Shown: positions 44,553 through 57,282 of the stretch, one piece after another | Position numbering within the stretch: position 1 is the first letter of the stretch | How the letters are laid out: each line of letters begins with the position of its first letter | From: Macrostomum hystrix | Lineage: Eukaryota; Platyhelminthes; Macrostomidae | Direction: 5' to 3' | DNA: 64,000 nucleotides | Assembly: GCA_950097015.1 (NCBI GenBank) | Contig: CATNEN010000002.1 | Coordinates: forward strand, 1,240,001 to 1,304,000 | Notes under the pieces: model-generated | Databases searched by the model: none | What the model was told of the DNA's origin: nothing | Seen by the model: only the letters and a program-made list of their open reading frames with translations | Program-made: the position numbers and the translations under genes

Positions 44553-46039
44553 AATATTTAATCAGCAACTCTGTCTGTCATGATGATAGGAGTTATTGTT
44601 TGAGTTAAGGTAGGGTTATGAGAATGTCACTGTCTTCTTTGACGGGAACTCTAGACAGTATAAAAATTGAGTTATGCTAATTAAGTGAAGATCAGGTGAA
44701 AAATAGAGTGCTTAATTTAGGGCGTTATGGTACAAGCAACCGTCTCATGCTCAGTAGGTTCACTGGGGACATTAGGCAACAACTTTAATTATTTATAGAT
44801 TGAAACGAAATACGTCACAGCTAGATGCACATAAAGAAAAGTTATTGTTTCGCTGGCACATTATATGAAATTCTTTCACATCAATAAATAGTTCCATCCA
44901 GGGCTTTCTGAAGTTAAGAAGATATTTTAAATTTTACTAATGTTATCACCCTCTGAGTTTGCGCCCTCTGAAAGGCAAATTTTCGGGGAGGGGGCAAGTG
45001 GCCTTCAAAACTTTCTACAAAACACAATGTCAGTGCTATGGAGAAGCACCCTCCCTTGTCTTTTAAGTGCATACCAATAAGTCATTCCCTATTTTTCAAT
45101 GCACACCCCTATGATCCGTTTCTTTGTTCTCCCATCATAAATCTCGTTTCATAGCAATGCGTCTGCCACCTTCACCATTCTTTAGTTTTCCCAGTCGCGC
45201 GCCCACACACACACCCACTGACCTGCTGGAGAAAGCACGTGATCTGCTGTCTGGAAAGCAGGTTGAAATGGAGTCATTTTCGACTCAAACGCGTTTCGCA
45301 GTTTTCCATCTTATGTACTTGCGCCTCGCAGACTCTCCACGCGACGCACTTTGCGATACGCCATTTGCTGCAAACACGAAAACCAATAACAGCTTAAGAA
45401 CATGCTGTATAAGTACGGTAGAGAAATGCGTTTCCATCTCTCTCGCTCTCCTCACATTCTCTACTCGCAAACTTTGAGTTATGCGAGACACAGATGACAT
45501 TACAAGAAACCAATTAAGACAACTACTCAGTTCAAAGTAACATAGAAAGAAACCTACTCAGACCACCAGCCGAGAACTACTGTACTCGTAGTACACATAA
45601 GTTTAAGCTGCCTTTCTCTTATTGTTTCATTTTGATTGTAACACCTTGTTTAATTGTTTAACGCATTGATTCGGAAATATAACATCATAAAGAAGGTTCA
45701 AAATCGCAAGAAGGTCGCACTTTTTATTTGTTGTCATTAGTTCTTTCTACCGAGTCTCCGAGCAGACTGGGAACACGGGAGACAGTAAAGTATTTCAAGG
45801 TCAGGGTCGGGCTTGTCAAGCCATTATGGCGTGCGAGCGTGATCTCGGACCCTTTAGAAGCAGGTGGCGCGGCATCATTAGCATCTTTAAGTGAGCGCAG
45901 CCGTCCCCAACCGAGGTCACTTTGCGCGCGCCGTCTGACCCTGCCTTCAGCCAGACGGCGATTACAATTAACTTTAATATGTATGTGATATGCCTCTAAA
46001 TGTAAGAATGTAAGATCATCAAACTGAACACTCTAGACT
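44553..46039. other. Intergenic DNA, nothing certain
   Basis: One plus-strand frame of about 117 codons (45124-45477) begins with Pro/Ser-rich sequence but has no family features. 45880-45970 is GC-rich with CGCCGTCTGACC/CAGACGGCG self-complementarity. No gene called. Confidence 0.35.
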
Positions 46040-46384
46040 TTAGGAAGGGCCCTCTGCCTTCGCTGCATTCCCAGGAATCCCCGATGCAAAATTCGTCTCT
46101 CTTTGCTGACCGATTTTATCCCTGAGAATACCTCGCATAGTCTTCGGCCATAGATCCTGAGGATAGGCCTGAAGTACATCCTCTATCCTGAGCGGAAGCC
46201 CCGTTCGGTCAGTGTCAGTTGGTTTTTTGCTGTCCCATAGGAGGCAGCCCTGCCTCACTACACAAGTTACTACCTTTCGCATTGGTCCCTGTGATCTTGG
46301 CCACTCATCACACCAAAATCTACCAAGGTCATCATAGGTGAACTTAAAGTATAGATTCGGAGAGACGAGGCTCAGTTCTCCCAT
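46040..46384 (-). CDS. Hypothetical protein or exon (114 residues)
   Basis: The minus-strand ATG at 46384 opens 114 codons: MGELSLVSPNLYFKFTYDDL, then GRFWCDEWPRSQGPMRK and VLQAYPQDLWPKTMRGILRD. The aromatic-rich, non-repetitive composition looks like protein, but I recognise no family and no adjoining exon. It could equally be part of an old transposon gene. Confidence 0.35.
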   Translation of the reverse strand: MGELSLVSPNLYFKFTYDDLGRFWCDEWPRSQGPMRKVVTCVVRQGCLLWDSKKPTDTDRTGLPLRIEDVLQAYPQDLWPKTMRGILRDKIGQQRETNFASGIPGNAAKAEGPS

Positions 46385-46923
46385 AATTGCTAACCCTCAG
46401 GAGAATCCCCTATAGAAAATTACATAAGAGTGGCGAAAAAAACATCCCTTCAGAGGCGTACGTATAGTATACCTGTACTATATGTAGGTGGAAAGTACTT
46501 TAAAATAAATTGCGATTCATACACAGTCTACTATAATATTCTTATTACTGGTTTGAGGATTTGGCTAAGAAACATGCTGAGCATTTCAAGACGCATATTG
46601 GTTAGGACACTAGCGATATTCCTTTAATATTAAATTAGATGCTACTAAAAAAAGAAGTAAAACACTCTAATAGTCCAATATACAAATAGTTACGCAAACA
46701 AGATTGCGGTAGACAAATAAGTTTCCTTTGGACCTTGCAAACTGCATCAATGTACAACGGATACGATTTCGGAATAAATATGGCATGTTTGTGCTACTGC
46801 TTTATACTACCAGCCCACTTAATTCAGATGGCAAATTTGTTTGCAAAGGCAGAATCCTATAGATCTGCTACGATCGTAATCCAGTGTCATTTTATGTCAT
46901 TATATGCAACTGCAGCTCATAAG

Positions 46924-48294
46924 CTACAGCGGTGTCTCATACCAGCTATTGCTAGTCTTCAACTGGGTTTTTTGAGTCAGCTCCTGGTCCTGCTCCTTGT
47001 CCGCGTCGACTTGTCTGGAACCGCTGGCCTCTATAGAATTATCGACTGAGTGACGCTTAAGAATGGATCTCAGGCTAGTCTTCTGCTGCCTAATGAGCGA
47101 CAGCATGGGGTAGTATATGCAGTACAGAGTGTAGGGAATCGGCGGCGCGGCCCTGGCGCTGGACTTGCGTCGAGCCCCCTGGCCTGGAATTGAGAGGCTC
47201 AGCTGACCAATGAAGCTGCTAGAACGTGTCGAGTGCGGCTGCTGGTGCCGAGCAAGCAGGTGGTCACCATCGGCGATGACGCACCGGCAGACATCAACAA
47301 TAGACGGCTGCGTTGCTGCTGGATGCATCGGTTTACCACCGGAGTTTTCTAGCAGAGGTAGCGTGCCGATCAGCACCGGGCAGGAAACTGCGATCTCGTG
47401 TGCGCTAGTTCCCAGACAGGCGTGCATTTCCACTTCGTAGTTTATCGATAGCGGATGCTGAACTGAGAATACATGCAACAGAGAGCTTGCCACGGTGCCG
47501 GGTATGTGTAGCGAGCACCTGGCCATCCAGCAGTGCTCCGAGTACTGCTCGTCGGCCTGTACAGAATCCTCGGCGATTATTGTGCGCCGGCTTGCACCGC
47601 GAGAGCCGCTGAATGCTCGACCGTTTTCAGCTAGGGCCGTCACTGTTTGCACTAGGCGGACAATAGCTCCCTCCACCGGGTTCAGGCTCAAGCTCGTGCC
47701 CAATAAGCTGATTGAGCACTGGACGCTTTCTCCAGGAACGTAAGCCGACTTTGAGAGTACTAGAGAGGCCTTTACATCGCCGTTCTTGTTGACACCATTG
47801 TGTCGATTGCTAGCAGTTCCTGATACCTGATCAGTGGGTCGGCAAACTGCTCGCACTGGCTCCGAGTTTAAGTCAACTTCCTCAATCAAGCTGAAGTAGC
47901 TGACTGCCTCGTGTGCTGATGCGGACAACGAATCCTCGAGCACGACTCGGCAACAGTAGCGAACGAAGCCAACATCGTCGCATTCGACGGAGTGCGGCAA
48001 GCCGGAAGGCAGCCGAAACCGAAAGTCGTAACGACGCGATTCGACAATTTGACTGCTTGGCAAGATGTTCTGCTTCAACAACAAGTGCTCGCGCCTATGC
48101 CGACGCTGACTGCTTGAACTTGACTGCTCGATGGTCTCCGAGAAGCCGATGCATTCAACAAAGAATTTCGCTGCAGGCAGGTGATTGTGTCCGTTACAGT
48201 CGAGAAGCACGCAGCCAGTCAGCTCTCTATCGCAGCGGTAAGCTGGCTTCTCTTCGCCAAACTGGATCTCTAGTCTGAGCCTCGAGCTCGCCAT
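46924..48294 (-). CDS. Arrestin-domain-containing protein
   Basis: A single minus-strand exon gives 456 residues from the ATG at 48294 (MASSRLRLEIQFGEEKPAYR); an upstream TTG-initiated extension is not needed. The N-terminal arrestin half contains a beta-sandwich pattern (LTGCVLLDCNG, FFVECIGFSETIE, YDFRFRLPSGLPHSVE, GFVRYCCRVVLE). The C-terminal half starts VKASLVLSKSAYVPGESVQC, the familiar second-domain signature, and continues to about residue 310. The tail is Ser/basic-rich. ARRDC/alpha-arrestins act as adaptors that recruit NEDD4-type ubiquitin ligases to membrane cargo, usually through PPxY motifs. I see no PPxY here, so that link may be lost or indirect. Length fits the family. The gene appears intronless within the coding part. 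Confidence 0.85.
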   Translation of the reverse strand: MASSRLRLEIQFGEEKPAYRCDRELTGCVLLDCNGHNHLPAAKFFVECIGFSETIEQSSSSSQRRHRREHLLLKQNILPSSQIVESRRYDFRFRLPSGLPHSVECDDVGFVRYCCRVVLEDSLSASAHEAVSYFSLIEEVDLNSEPVRAVCRPTDQVSGTASNRHNGVNKNGDVKASLVLSKSAYVPGESVQCSISLLGTSLSLNPVEGAIVRLVQTVTALAENGRAFSGSRGASRRTIIAEDSVQADEQYSEHCWMARCSLHIPGTVASSLLHVFSVQHPLSINYEVEMHACLGTSAHEIAVSCPVLIGTLPLLENSGGKPMHPAATQPSIVDVCRCVIADGDHLLARHQQPHSTRSSSFIGQLSLSIPGQGARRKSSARAAPPIPYTLYCIYYPMLSLIRQQKTSLRSILKRHSVDNSIEASGSRQVDADKEQDQELTQKTQLKTSNSWYETPL

Positions 48295-49170
48295 GAAAAT
48301 CTTCGTCAAGATTTTGCTTTCGACTTTCAAAGACAAAACTCTCGCCTAGTGTTTTCTGTGCTTGAATCAACCAAGTCTATTTTAAATACAGTCGAGCACA
48401 GTCAAGTTCATGCACACACTCTCGCGGGTAAACGCTGTAGCTCTTATCGTGCAGGTCCTTCCAATTAGTGTGACCCTGCGTGATTCGCTTTATAGCTAGA
48501 CCACTAGCTGTTGCCAAAGAAATGTTTCACTATAGCTGCGACCTTTGTGAGCACGACGGCATTTCTAGCTGTTATCGCATTCCTAACACTGGGACCCATT
48601 GCTTCAAAGCTAGAACTTTTAGCCTGGTTTCAAGTGGCCCGCGGCGGTTCAGATCTGATTTATAAAGTAGCTGCAAGTAGCTGCATGGCTTCGAGAAAGC
48701 GGTTTCACCTTTAATCTTCAAATATAGCTTTGATTCCTGCATTACTTTTGTGGAGACAAATATCAATATAGCTAGAATTTCGATCAACGCACGTACGGCT
48801 ATAAATATGCAGCTAGTACAACTTGCTGCAGAAAAACTGTTAGTTTTTTTTCAATATGGGCATGCAGTGCAATTTAATCATCCGGGTTCAAAGTGCCATT
48901 TTAATAGAGGCCTTGTACGCGTTAACAACAGTGTCGACTCTTCAAAAAGTAACTTAAAATGTCATACAAATTATTCTAGAACTGAACATAGCTGCTGCAG
49001 GTCTGATCTCAGTTAGTTTCATTTATCAGCCATCCCTGCTGAGCAGGCGTAAAATTAAGTGATGTATACCTATACTCGACAAGGACTCAGATCCCGGCCC
49101 AGAGGCGATCTTCAAAATCGCCAGCGACCAGCAACTGCAAGAGCGACCGCTGAGATCGGAGCTGAACTCC

Positions 49171-49227
49171 CATGGAGATTCTCATTGACAGCGGAGCTGG
49201 CTGCAACGTCATCATGGATGATAATTA
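49171..49227 (+). pseudogene. LTR-retrotransposon protease relic
   Basis: One frame reads MEILIDSGAGCNVIMDDN then stop. ILIDSGAxCNVI is the active-site block of Gypsy-type aspartic proteases. In-frame stops lie just upstream (TGA three codons before) and downstream, and the following 100 bp continue in another frame. Only a degraded fragment remains. Confidence 0.6.
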
Positions 49228-52199
49228 AAGTTTTAACAGCCTCGCCCGACGACCGGAATTGCAGCCCGCGAATAACAGGCTGTTTGCCTGCCTGTTTGCG
49301 GCAGCGAAATTCCGCCTCAACTGCTTGGCAAAGTCATTCTGTTTGTACACATGAGCGATCAGGCATATAATGCATAAATCTTTTTTTAGGCTTTTGCTTG
49401 CGAAAGCGTATAGTTAATGCGCTAAAAATGCTATACAATGGCACAACCTGCGCTTAAATCAAGATATTGCGCCATGCAGTTATTATGAACGATATTTTGT
49501 ACAATTATATTGATGAATATTAGATATTTTAAACATTTTTCAAACGTACTTGTCTCCTTATCGGTTATCGATCCAATAAAGCTGAATAGTCTTTCAGCTG
49601 TAAATGAGTCAGGTAAACAGGTAAAGCCTCACAGAGTAAATGTATTTCTTTAATAAAATGTAAATACAAAACATAGTTCTAAAAACTAAGACAGTTTAAA
49701 TAATCATTTTGCCCTCATCTGTGCTACAAGTATTTTGTTTTTGTAAGGTAGATTCATTTTAAAATTTCATGAATCTATGAATTCGAGGACCGCGCCCATG
49801 GCCCATCCAATCTGTTTATCCTGTATCCAACCTGTTGAGCTGCGTTGTAGTGCTATCTGTTGTTCAAAAATCTAAAAAACCTATCTATATATCAATCTAT
49901 CAATCTATCAATAAAATTATAACATGATGCTTTATTAAAATTTAGATAAGTTTTTGTAAAGAACCAAATAAACAACCAACCAAATAAGGTATCAAAGGGT
50001 TCTAGTCTCTGTCTACCGCCATCTCGAATGCCAACAGACGAGTTGACTGATTTGTAGGCAAGTGAAAATTATGAGCAGACGAGTTGGCGAACTTGGCCTA
50101 AACAGAAATGAGAAGAAATTTGTCACCTTGCTATTATGCCAGTGTAATGCCAGTCTGTGACTCAGTGACTGTAGGATCATCAATATTTTTTGCTATTTTA
50201 CGAATTTAACAAGCTTTTTACTTACTTTTTGTTCTGTGTGAATCAAATAAAAGTCAACTTGCTGCTTAAATATGCAATAACTGTTTATATATATAACAGG
50301 CTGTGTCAGTGATATCTTACAATTTCTTTCATGTCACTATATGATTAGATATTTGGATAAATGATAGTTAGATATTTTGTTCCTGTAGAAGTCATACTCA
50401 TAACAGACGACTTTGTGTTTTAATTGTCTTTATGACAGACAAATTTTTACAAGGCTTTTTTTTAAAGACAAGTTAATAGCAAACAAGATAGTGGTAGAAA
50501 AAAGACTGCAGAAAATGACCCCTAGGCCTATATTGGAATAAGTTGACAAAATGCATCCTCCTGTCCCTCACATTTTTGGTGTTGCGTCACATTGCAGTGT
50601 TGCAACCATGTTGCAATGCAACATGCAGGAGGCATAGCAAAGCAAAAAAAATATGTGTCAAAAAATAGTTTTTTATTTAAAATGCTGGTTAGGCTAATAT
50701 TAGCATTCCGTTTCATATTGCAGTTTCAAGCATCTTTTTACACTGATGTCACATGTCCACAGGTTTTTTACTTTTATTTATTCCTATAGGGATAATGACT
50801 TAATTGATGTTAAGCAAACTAAGTTCAGAAATCATAATTTCTACACAATGCCTACTACTCTACCTAGGCTAGGATAGGCCTGCTAGATAGCTATACATAT
50901 TGTATGTATTCTATATGTAACTATAGCCATATCAGTACTTAGTAGGCTTAGCCACATGTAGTTTTTTGAATAGCACTAAAATTTTGGGGTCCTACCAGAG
51001 CTACTAAATAGCATGAAGATTTATTTAAGTAATTTTTATAGACTAGATATATTTTATTTGTTTATTCTTTATTTCTTTTGAGGATAAAAATGGTCTATAT
51101 AAACAACAAAACAGACTGCAAAGGACCACAATATACCTTATCAGATTGCAACCAAACCAACCACAATGGACTGTGATGGTAAAGCTTTTAAAGAGCTCTT
51201 ATTAAACAATATTGTGGAATAAAATATGAAAAAAGATTGCCTTGGTCCCATTTTAGTCTATTGCAATCCATTATATTTCAGTTGGGGTCTATTTCAGTTC
51301 CATTATGGTCAGTTTCTAAATGGTGTTTACATTCACTACCTTTCTATTTTTAAAGAAAAAAAATGTGAATATCTTTCTGTTACTATGTATTTTTATTGAG
51401 TGGTTATATTGTTATAACTGTTATGTTATTTATTTATTAGAAAAACTATATTCTGTACTTTATTCTATTTACTATTCGAGGTCTAGTTTAGTTCTAGTTT
51501 CACTGACTAGTTCTCTTAAATATTTCACTCTTTCTGTTTTCTAAAACACTGAAAATAACACATAAGACAAACTTATTTGTCTTGAAGTCAATAAAAACAA
51601 TTTGTGTGTCTCAGTACAGCACTATTGACACTGATCAAATAGCAGACCAGGCCTTATGCACCACATGGCCAAATATTATTGCCACAGCTAAAAATTCCAC
51701 CAAGGTAAACAAACTGGTAGCACCTTGAGACCTGGGTCCTATGGTTGCTGTTGTTTTAAAGTGGAACCTCTGCAAAAAGATGGCTTTGGCCATCAAAGAA
51801 AGCTGTGTGAGGTTGTCTGCATAGTCAAGAGCTCAGAGCCATTTGTTGGGGTGTCAGAGGCTTGTGCGCAGCCACCTTAGTGGTAACTCTTGCGACTCTC
51901 AGTGCCTTGATGGGCACTCCAGGAGATCTGCAAGTTAATGGCAGTGATCAATTTTGCTAGTGAATGGTTGGATGTTTTTGTCCGCAGGGCTTGCTTGCAC
52001 TTCTTACAGTAGGTGTCTGCGAGGGCATTTTTAGGCCAGGGAAGTTGGTCGCCTGGCACATCACAATGCTTTTTACTGTGGGCAAAAAATTGCAGACCTC
52101 AGGGTTGCATGCCCAAACTGGTAGTGGACATGATGCAGGCTGCATTGGTGGTAGAGTCTTTAACTTCTACAGTTAATAATACATCTCTACTTATAGTAT

Positions 52200-52560
52200 T
52201 ATAGTCGGCCTTGGTGCCACCACGAATTCAAGCTGGGATCCTACAGAGCGCAAAATCTTTGAAGGCACTTTCTGCAGCCTGTCGAATGAATCAGAGAGTC
52301 TTTAGGTCACCATAGAGTAGGCAATCATGTGATCAAACAATTTGCACCGGCACGTGAACGAGCTAAGAGGGTCATGGCCTCCTCCACTTGCAACCAGAGC
52401 AGGTTGCTAGCCGGTTCTGTGGCTTGAGGAAGTGTGTGTCCGACACCAGGCCGAACTCGAAGTTCGCCATCAAGTCAACTTGCGCTGGCAGATTGCAGAA
52501 CCACAGTGCACGCACACGCTTTTTAAGGACTTGGCTCTTTGAGAAGAAATTTTGGGACCT
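52200..52560 (-). pseudogene. Degraded coding relic, unknown
   Basis: The minus strand reads VLKKRVRALWFCNLPAQVDL followed by MANFEFGLVSDTHFLKP, then shifts frame into LLWLQVEEAMTLLARSRAGA before a stop. It has protein-like composition across one frameshift. A further frame with CxxC (YCKKCKQALRT) lies downstream at about 51880-52060. I cannot assign a family; an old transposon gene is the likeliest source. Confidence 0.3.
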
Positions 52561-53532
52561 ATGTTAATGAATTGAGAACTTTATGTGCTATGACTTGGGA
52601 TAGACATAAAACCCATTAGTCAACTGAATACATAATACATAGTACATAAAATAAACAGTAAAATAGAGTCTATGCAAAATGCATTTCAAATTATTTAGAT
52701 TTGGGTAATTATTCGAATACTATAATCAATATCAATACTAGTTCTTAAAGGCTAAATAATGAAGTATTTTGCAAGTGAGAGAAAAGTAAAGAAAAACATT
52801 AATGGGCGCAGAAATATTTTTTTGTTTACAGTTTAAAATAAGTAGTTAACAGTTGGCGCTGACAACTCTAGGCTGCTCTAAACAACTTATCCTACTGCAA
52901 GTACTGCATGATACATATTGGTTATAAACGAATGTGTAGGCCATGCTAATAGACGTATTATGTACAACTGTGCATTGTCTGGCTTCTTTGAAGAAAAGGT
53001 AGACAATGTAAGAGTTCGAGCAGTAAATGAGCAGAAAAATTTCCTGCCCCTTAGGCCAGATCCAGGTTTGAACATTGTAGCGAGGACATAGGTAGGCAAA
53101 ATTATTTTTCTTTTCTGTTAGCTTTTAAAACTTTTTTTTGCAAGGACAGAAGAAGGCCAAGTAAAGAAAGAAAAAAGTGATCTGTATCATGGGCCCTGCT
53201 TTAGTGCAACCGTTCTATTCAGTTTTCTAACTTACAGCTACAAGGCTTTCTACTGAAGTCTGCAAAAATTGCTGTGTGGAAAGTGTTATGAGTAAGTATC
53301 GAATTCTAAAAATCCCAAGAGACATAGGGGTCTTTTTTTAAGTCAAGAGAAGCAAAGCAAATAGTTTTTTATACCCTGACACTGCTGCTTTCAATTTGGA
53401 TTGAATTTGCAGCCATCGAACTGTCATTGTGAACTGATTGGTCCTGCCTGTTAGACGGTGAAGAGAGTCTCCGCTGCTCAACTTTCTACCTAAACCCGGA
53501 CCGTTCTAAAGAAAGCATTTCTTCCACCTCTC

Positions 53533-56500
53533 ATGGATCTCGAGGGCCGGCGTACCTCATATTCCATTGCTCGCGTACTGGAAGAGGTGCAGGAGCAGAA
53601 GACTAAAGAGCAGCAGTTGCAGCGTCAGTCACAGTTATTGTTGAACGATAATTCGGGCGAGGCTAGCTCCGAGTTCGCTTATCAGCCTACGGTAACCGGC
53701 AGCGCCGGCTGTCCAGTTGAGACCCCCGCAGCCGAGGAAGAGCTTCAATTCCAGCCTGGTTTTGTCAGCCAGCTTTTAGGCAAATTTGGCGGCCAAACTA
53801 GCGGTCAGAATTCGGGGCATTTGCGCAAGGCCACTTCCGTGCAAAACTTGGCCGGACCTGCGGCTCCCGAGGCTAGCTTTGGCGGAATCCAGCTGAGACA
53901 TCCGCCTTCAGGAAGGATTCAGCTAGCCGGCAACCAGGCAGTCACCGCCGTAGTCAGGCGTTGCTCTCAAGACGCCACAGACGGAACCCGAATCACTAAA
54001 GAAACTATTAACGGAACAGTGCTTTTGTCTAGCGGTGGCGCTAATAACGGCCCTCCTGTGGCCGCCTCGCCTGCCAATCCCGGCGCTGGCAAGCCTCCCA
54101 CTCCATTGGGTGGTGGCGCCGGTCGGGTGCTTATTATTCCAAAAAATCCTCCACCAGTTGTTAAACGTCTGCAACAGCAGCAGCATTACCAACAACAACA
54201 GCAGCAGCAGCAATACCAGCAACAACAACAGCAGCAGCAGCAGCAGCAATACCAGGAACAACAACAGCAGAAAATTCAAAAGAACACACCATCGGAGCCT
54301 GTAAAATCTCCGAATTCAATTCAAAAGTCGGATGATTCGGAAACTGGCCAGACTGCAGGTCTAAAATCTTTGGAATCGACCGAAAATTTTGTTAACATTC
54401 CTAGCGACGAAAGTTTACCAATTAAAAACATTGTACAGGCCAAGCGAAGCCTCTTCGAACAGCCGAACCAACCCGCTAGCCGCGGTTTTAACGGACCCAG
54501 CCTAGCAACCGTTGCTAAGACTTCGCCTTATCAGCAGAACAATAGTCATTCTCAGCGCCAGACCCACCAGCCGGTGATTGGGCGCAGCACTGCCCCATCA
54601 TCAACAGCTGCTTCGCCATTGTCGTCAGCTGGCTCTACAAAGCAGATAATTCCCAGGCCTGTAGAAATTGTCAACAGGGTGCCACAGAAGGTCCCGGATT
54701 CGAACCCTGTCGTTACTGTAAAATTGCCTCCGCCAGTGCCTGCCGCACAGAAGCCGATAGCAACAATTCTGCCGTCGAGACAGACCGTTCCCATAGCCAC
54801 ACCAGCGCAGACTCCAGTTAATAAGCAATTTCCACCGTCGCCAACTAAGCAGTCTCAGTCAACGCCGTTTGCCTTGTCAACTGAGACTTCGACTGACAGC
54901 GACAGCTACGGTTTTGGCCTGCCGGTACCCAAACTGAAATCTGCCATGCCGTTTAACGGCCAGAATTTAAAGCGCGTCGAATTAAACGAGCGCGCCGTAG
55001 TTGCTATGCGGAAAGCAGGCAAATCTTGGTTCTTTGGCACCGACGTTGCCGCCGCACCTGAGGGCTCCATTGCCGTGAAACTGACACCAAACAATCGGCC
55101 ATTCTCTTTGACCGAAGATGGCGACGATCATCAACACGACGACGCCGACGAATTAACCGAGGAGCGTCGAGCTCAGACCACAGTTTGGGATCATGTGCGC
55201 AACGCTGACTCGGGTAGACAACGAGTTGATGCGAGCTTGGCTGCAGAAGCCAAACGGTTGATGGCTTCGGCCGACACTGACGAAGTCGGCGTTGAGGCTC
55301 AGAGCGGTCACGCTGTAAGTGGCGGCGGCAGCGGCGCCGGCGCTTCAATTGCGGCCAGGAGAAATAAAAAAGTTGTGAGTTGGTTGTCAGGGTCAGTTTT
55401 AGTTGTCAGTAGAATTAAAATATGCTTAATAGAACCTGGGGGTTCTCAGGAGAAGCTGGGGTGTCAGGAGAACCATTGGGGTTTCAGGAGAACCATTGAG
55501 GTGTTAGGGAACCACTGTTGGTGTCAGGAGAACCATTGGGGTGTCAGGAGAGCCATTCGGGTGTCAGGAGAGCCATTGGGGTGTCAGGAGAACCATTGGG
55601 GTGTCAGGAGAGGCATTGGGGTGTCAGGAGAACCATTGAGGTGTCAGGGAACCACAGAGGTGTCAGGAGAACCACTGTGGTGTCAGGAGAACCATTGGGG
55701 TGTCAGGAGAACCATTGAGGTGTTAGGGAACCACTGTTGGTGTCAGGAGAACCATTGGGGTGTCAGGAGAGCCATTGGGGTGTCAGGAGAACCATTGGGG
55801 TGTCAGGAGAACCATTGAGGTGTCAGGGAACCACAGAGGTGTCAGGAGAACCATTGGGGTGTCAGGAGAACCATTGGGGTGTCAGGAGAACCATTGAGGT
55901 GTCAGGACAAGCTTATTCTATCCAGCCAGTAAGCGCTCATTGTTCACTTTGTCACGCAGCTGTGCTTCAAACGCGACTCGGTTCTGGAAGAGACCTACGA
56001 GTACCAGAGCGAGCAGAGCCTGATTGAAGAGCTGCGCATTGTCCCAGATTATCCCACTGATCCGTTTGAGCCGTCTGATTCTCCAACGTCGCCAACTCTG
56101 GATGAATCCGACGAAGATGAAGCGGAGAGGCTCGCAAAGAAAGCTAATAATGAGATGGACATTGCCGACGGAGGTCAGAATTCAGAAGCAAGCTCAACTG
56201 GCATTGTTGCTAGGATACCTGCTGGCATTGGTGAGTCAGCGAAGCAGTTTCCTTTCGTAAAAAACGACATATACTCGTACATGTAGATTAAACGACTGAC
56301 CATCTGGACTCAAACAGCATCAATTTAGAACTTGAAAAAAACTCGACTCAAATATGGTTAATTTGGGACTAACAATCTGGAGTCAAACAGGATCAATTCA
56401 AGTCTAACAATCAGGACTCAAACATGATCAATTTGGGTCTAAAAATTCAAGCAGCACAAGTATTTTATTAAACAAAATAATTTTCAAACTCTTTCAGCAT

Positions 56501-56709
56501 CAACTGTGGCTTCTTATCAGCCCAAGCTAGCTGACGAATTCGTATGGGGCGCTACAACACGTCACAGTGGCCTCCTTGACGATCAGCAACAGCAGCAGCA
56601 GAAGACGGATTCTTCCATTGTCGCTGTCAACTCCCTCGACTCTACTGGTCCTGTTGATGATCCAGATGCTCAATGGTCTTCATCTGCCACCACCGATTTG
56701 TTATTTTAA
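53533..56709 (+). CDS. Taperin/phostensin-like low-complexity protein
   Basis: Three exons join in frame to 774 residues: 53533-55374, 55960-56230 and 56498-56709. It starts MDLEGRRTSYSIARVLEEVQ with a short helix, then a long disordered Gln/Pro/Ser/Asn-rich stretch including a polyglutamine block at about residues 213-247. A conserved-looking segment follows (VELNERAVVAMRKAGKSWFF, about 480-500), then RRNKKV at the exon border continuing as LCFKRDSVLEETYEYQSEQS. The latter resembles the conserved C-terminal block of taperin and phostensin, PP1-binding actin-associated scaffolds, including a hydrophobic-aromatic motif after basic residues. An acidic tail ends in WSSSATTDLLF. Gene structure is solid; the family call is tentative. 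Intron 1 holds a 20-bp array that keeps the frame open to 55818, so an unspliced form would read on. Confidence 0.8.
55430..55906 (+). repeat. 20-bp intronic minisatellite
   Basis: About 23 copies of GTGTCAGGAGAACCATTGGG with some shorter units (GTGTCAGGGAACCACAGAG), entirely within intron 1 of the taperin-like gene. A block of several units, including GTGTTAGGGAACCACTGTTG, occurs twice (about 55500 and 55720). Confidence 0.93.
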
Positions 56710-57282
56710 CGCGTCAGCTCAGAGTGGCAACAATCTTTCGATTGTACTACTTACCTGCCAAAATCAGTAGTTTATATTGCGTATTCAATATATCAGTTTT
56801 TTCTTTTGAAACGAAAATCGATAAAAAGTAATTCAGATAACGAGATATTGCGAATTTTTTCCTAACATGATTTCCTAATTTCCTAGTTTTTTTACCTTGA
56901 CATTAAACACTTCGTCAGCTTTTAGCAGCAAATCGATTTTTATGAATTCTGGATTTGAATCTCTTTATTCAAGTTTTTTTCATTTAATATATAGAATAAT
57001 CTAGTTAATTTCCACCTGTTCAATGTTATGATTTTAAGTTTCGATATTAGTTTTATGTGCTTTCTGTTGCTGCTTATGTTTTTTTTGTTCGGCTAAAATC
57101 TATGTTTTATGTTTGTAGAAAAGAACACCGATATTGATTTATAAATTAATTAATAAATGTTCAATCAGATAAACTTGCTGTTTTCTATACATCGTTGTCA
57201 GATTATTTGTTCCTGCTAGTATTAAACTCTGTCAAAGTGTACTTATGAAATTCACCTCTTAAACTGAGAGTTCCGAATCAGA
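56710..57282. other. 3' flank of the taperin-like gene
   Basis: AT-rich DNA with no gene seen. Presumably 3' UTR; several AATAAA-like motifs are present (for example TTAATAAATG near 57150). Confidence 0.35.

Larger units (their letters stand above)
48295..53532. other. Long intergenic region with transposon relics
   Basis: About 5.2 kb, mostly AT-rich, without an intact gene. Two short relics are listed separately (49171-49227 and 52200-52560). Other open frames, including a hydrophobic one at 48511-48714, lack support. Confidence 0.4.

Noticed and set aside
48511-48714. Hydrophobic plus-strand frame (AATFVSTTAFLAVIAFLTLG)
   Set aside because: It relies on a TTG start, is short, and no splice partner or family was found.
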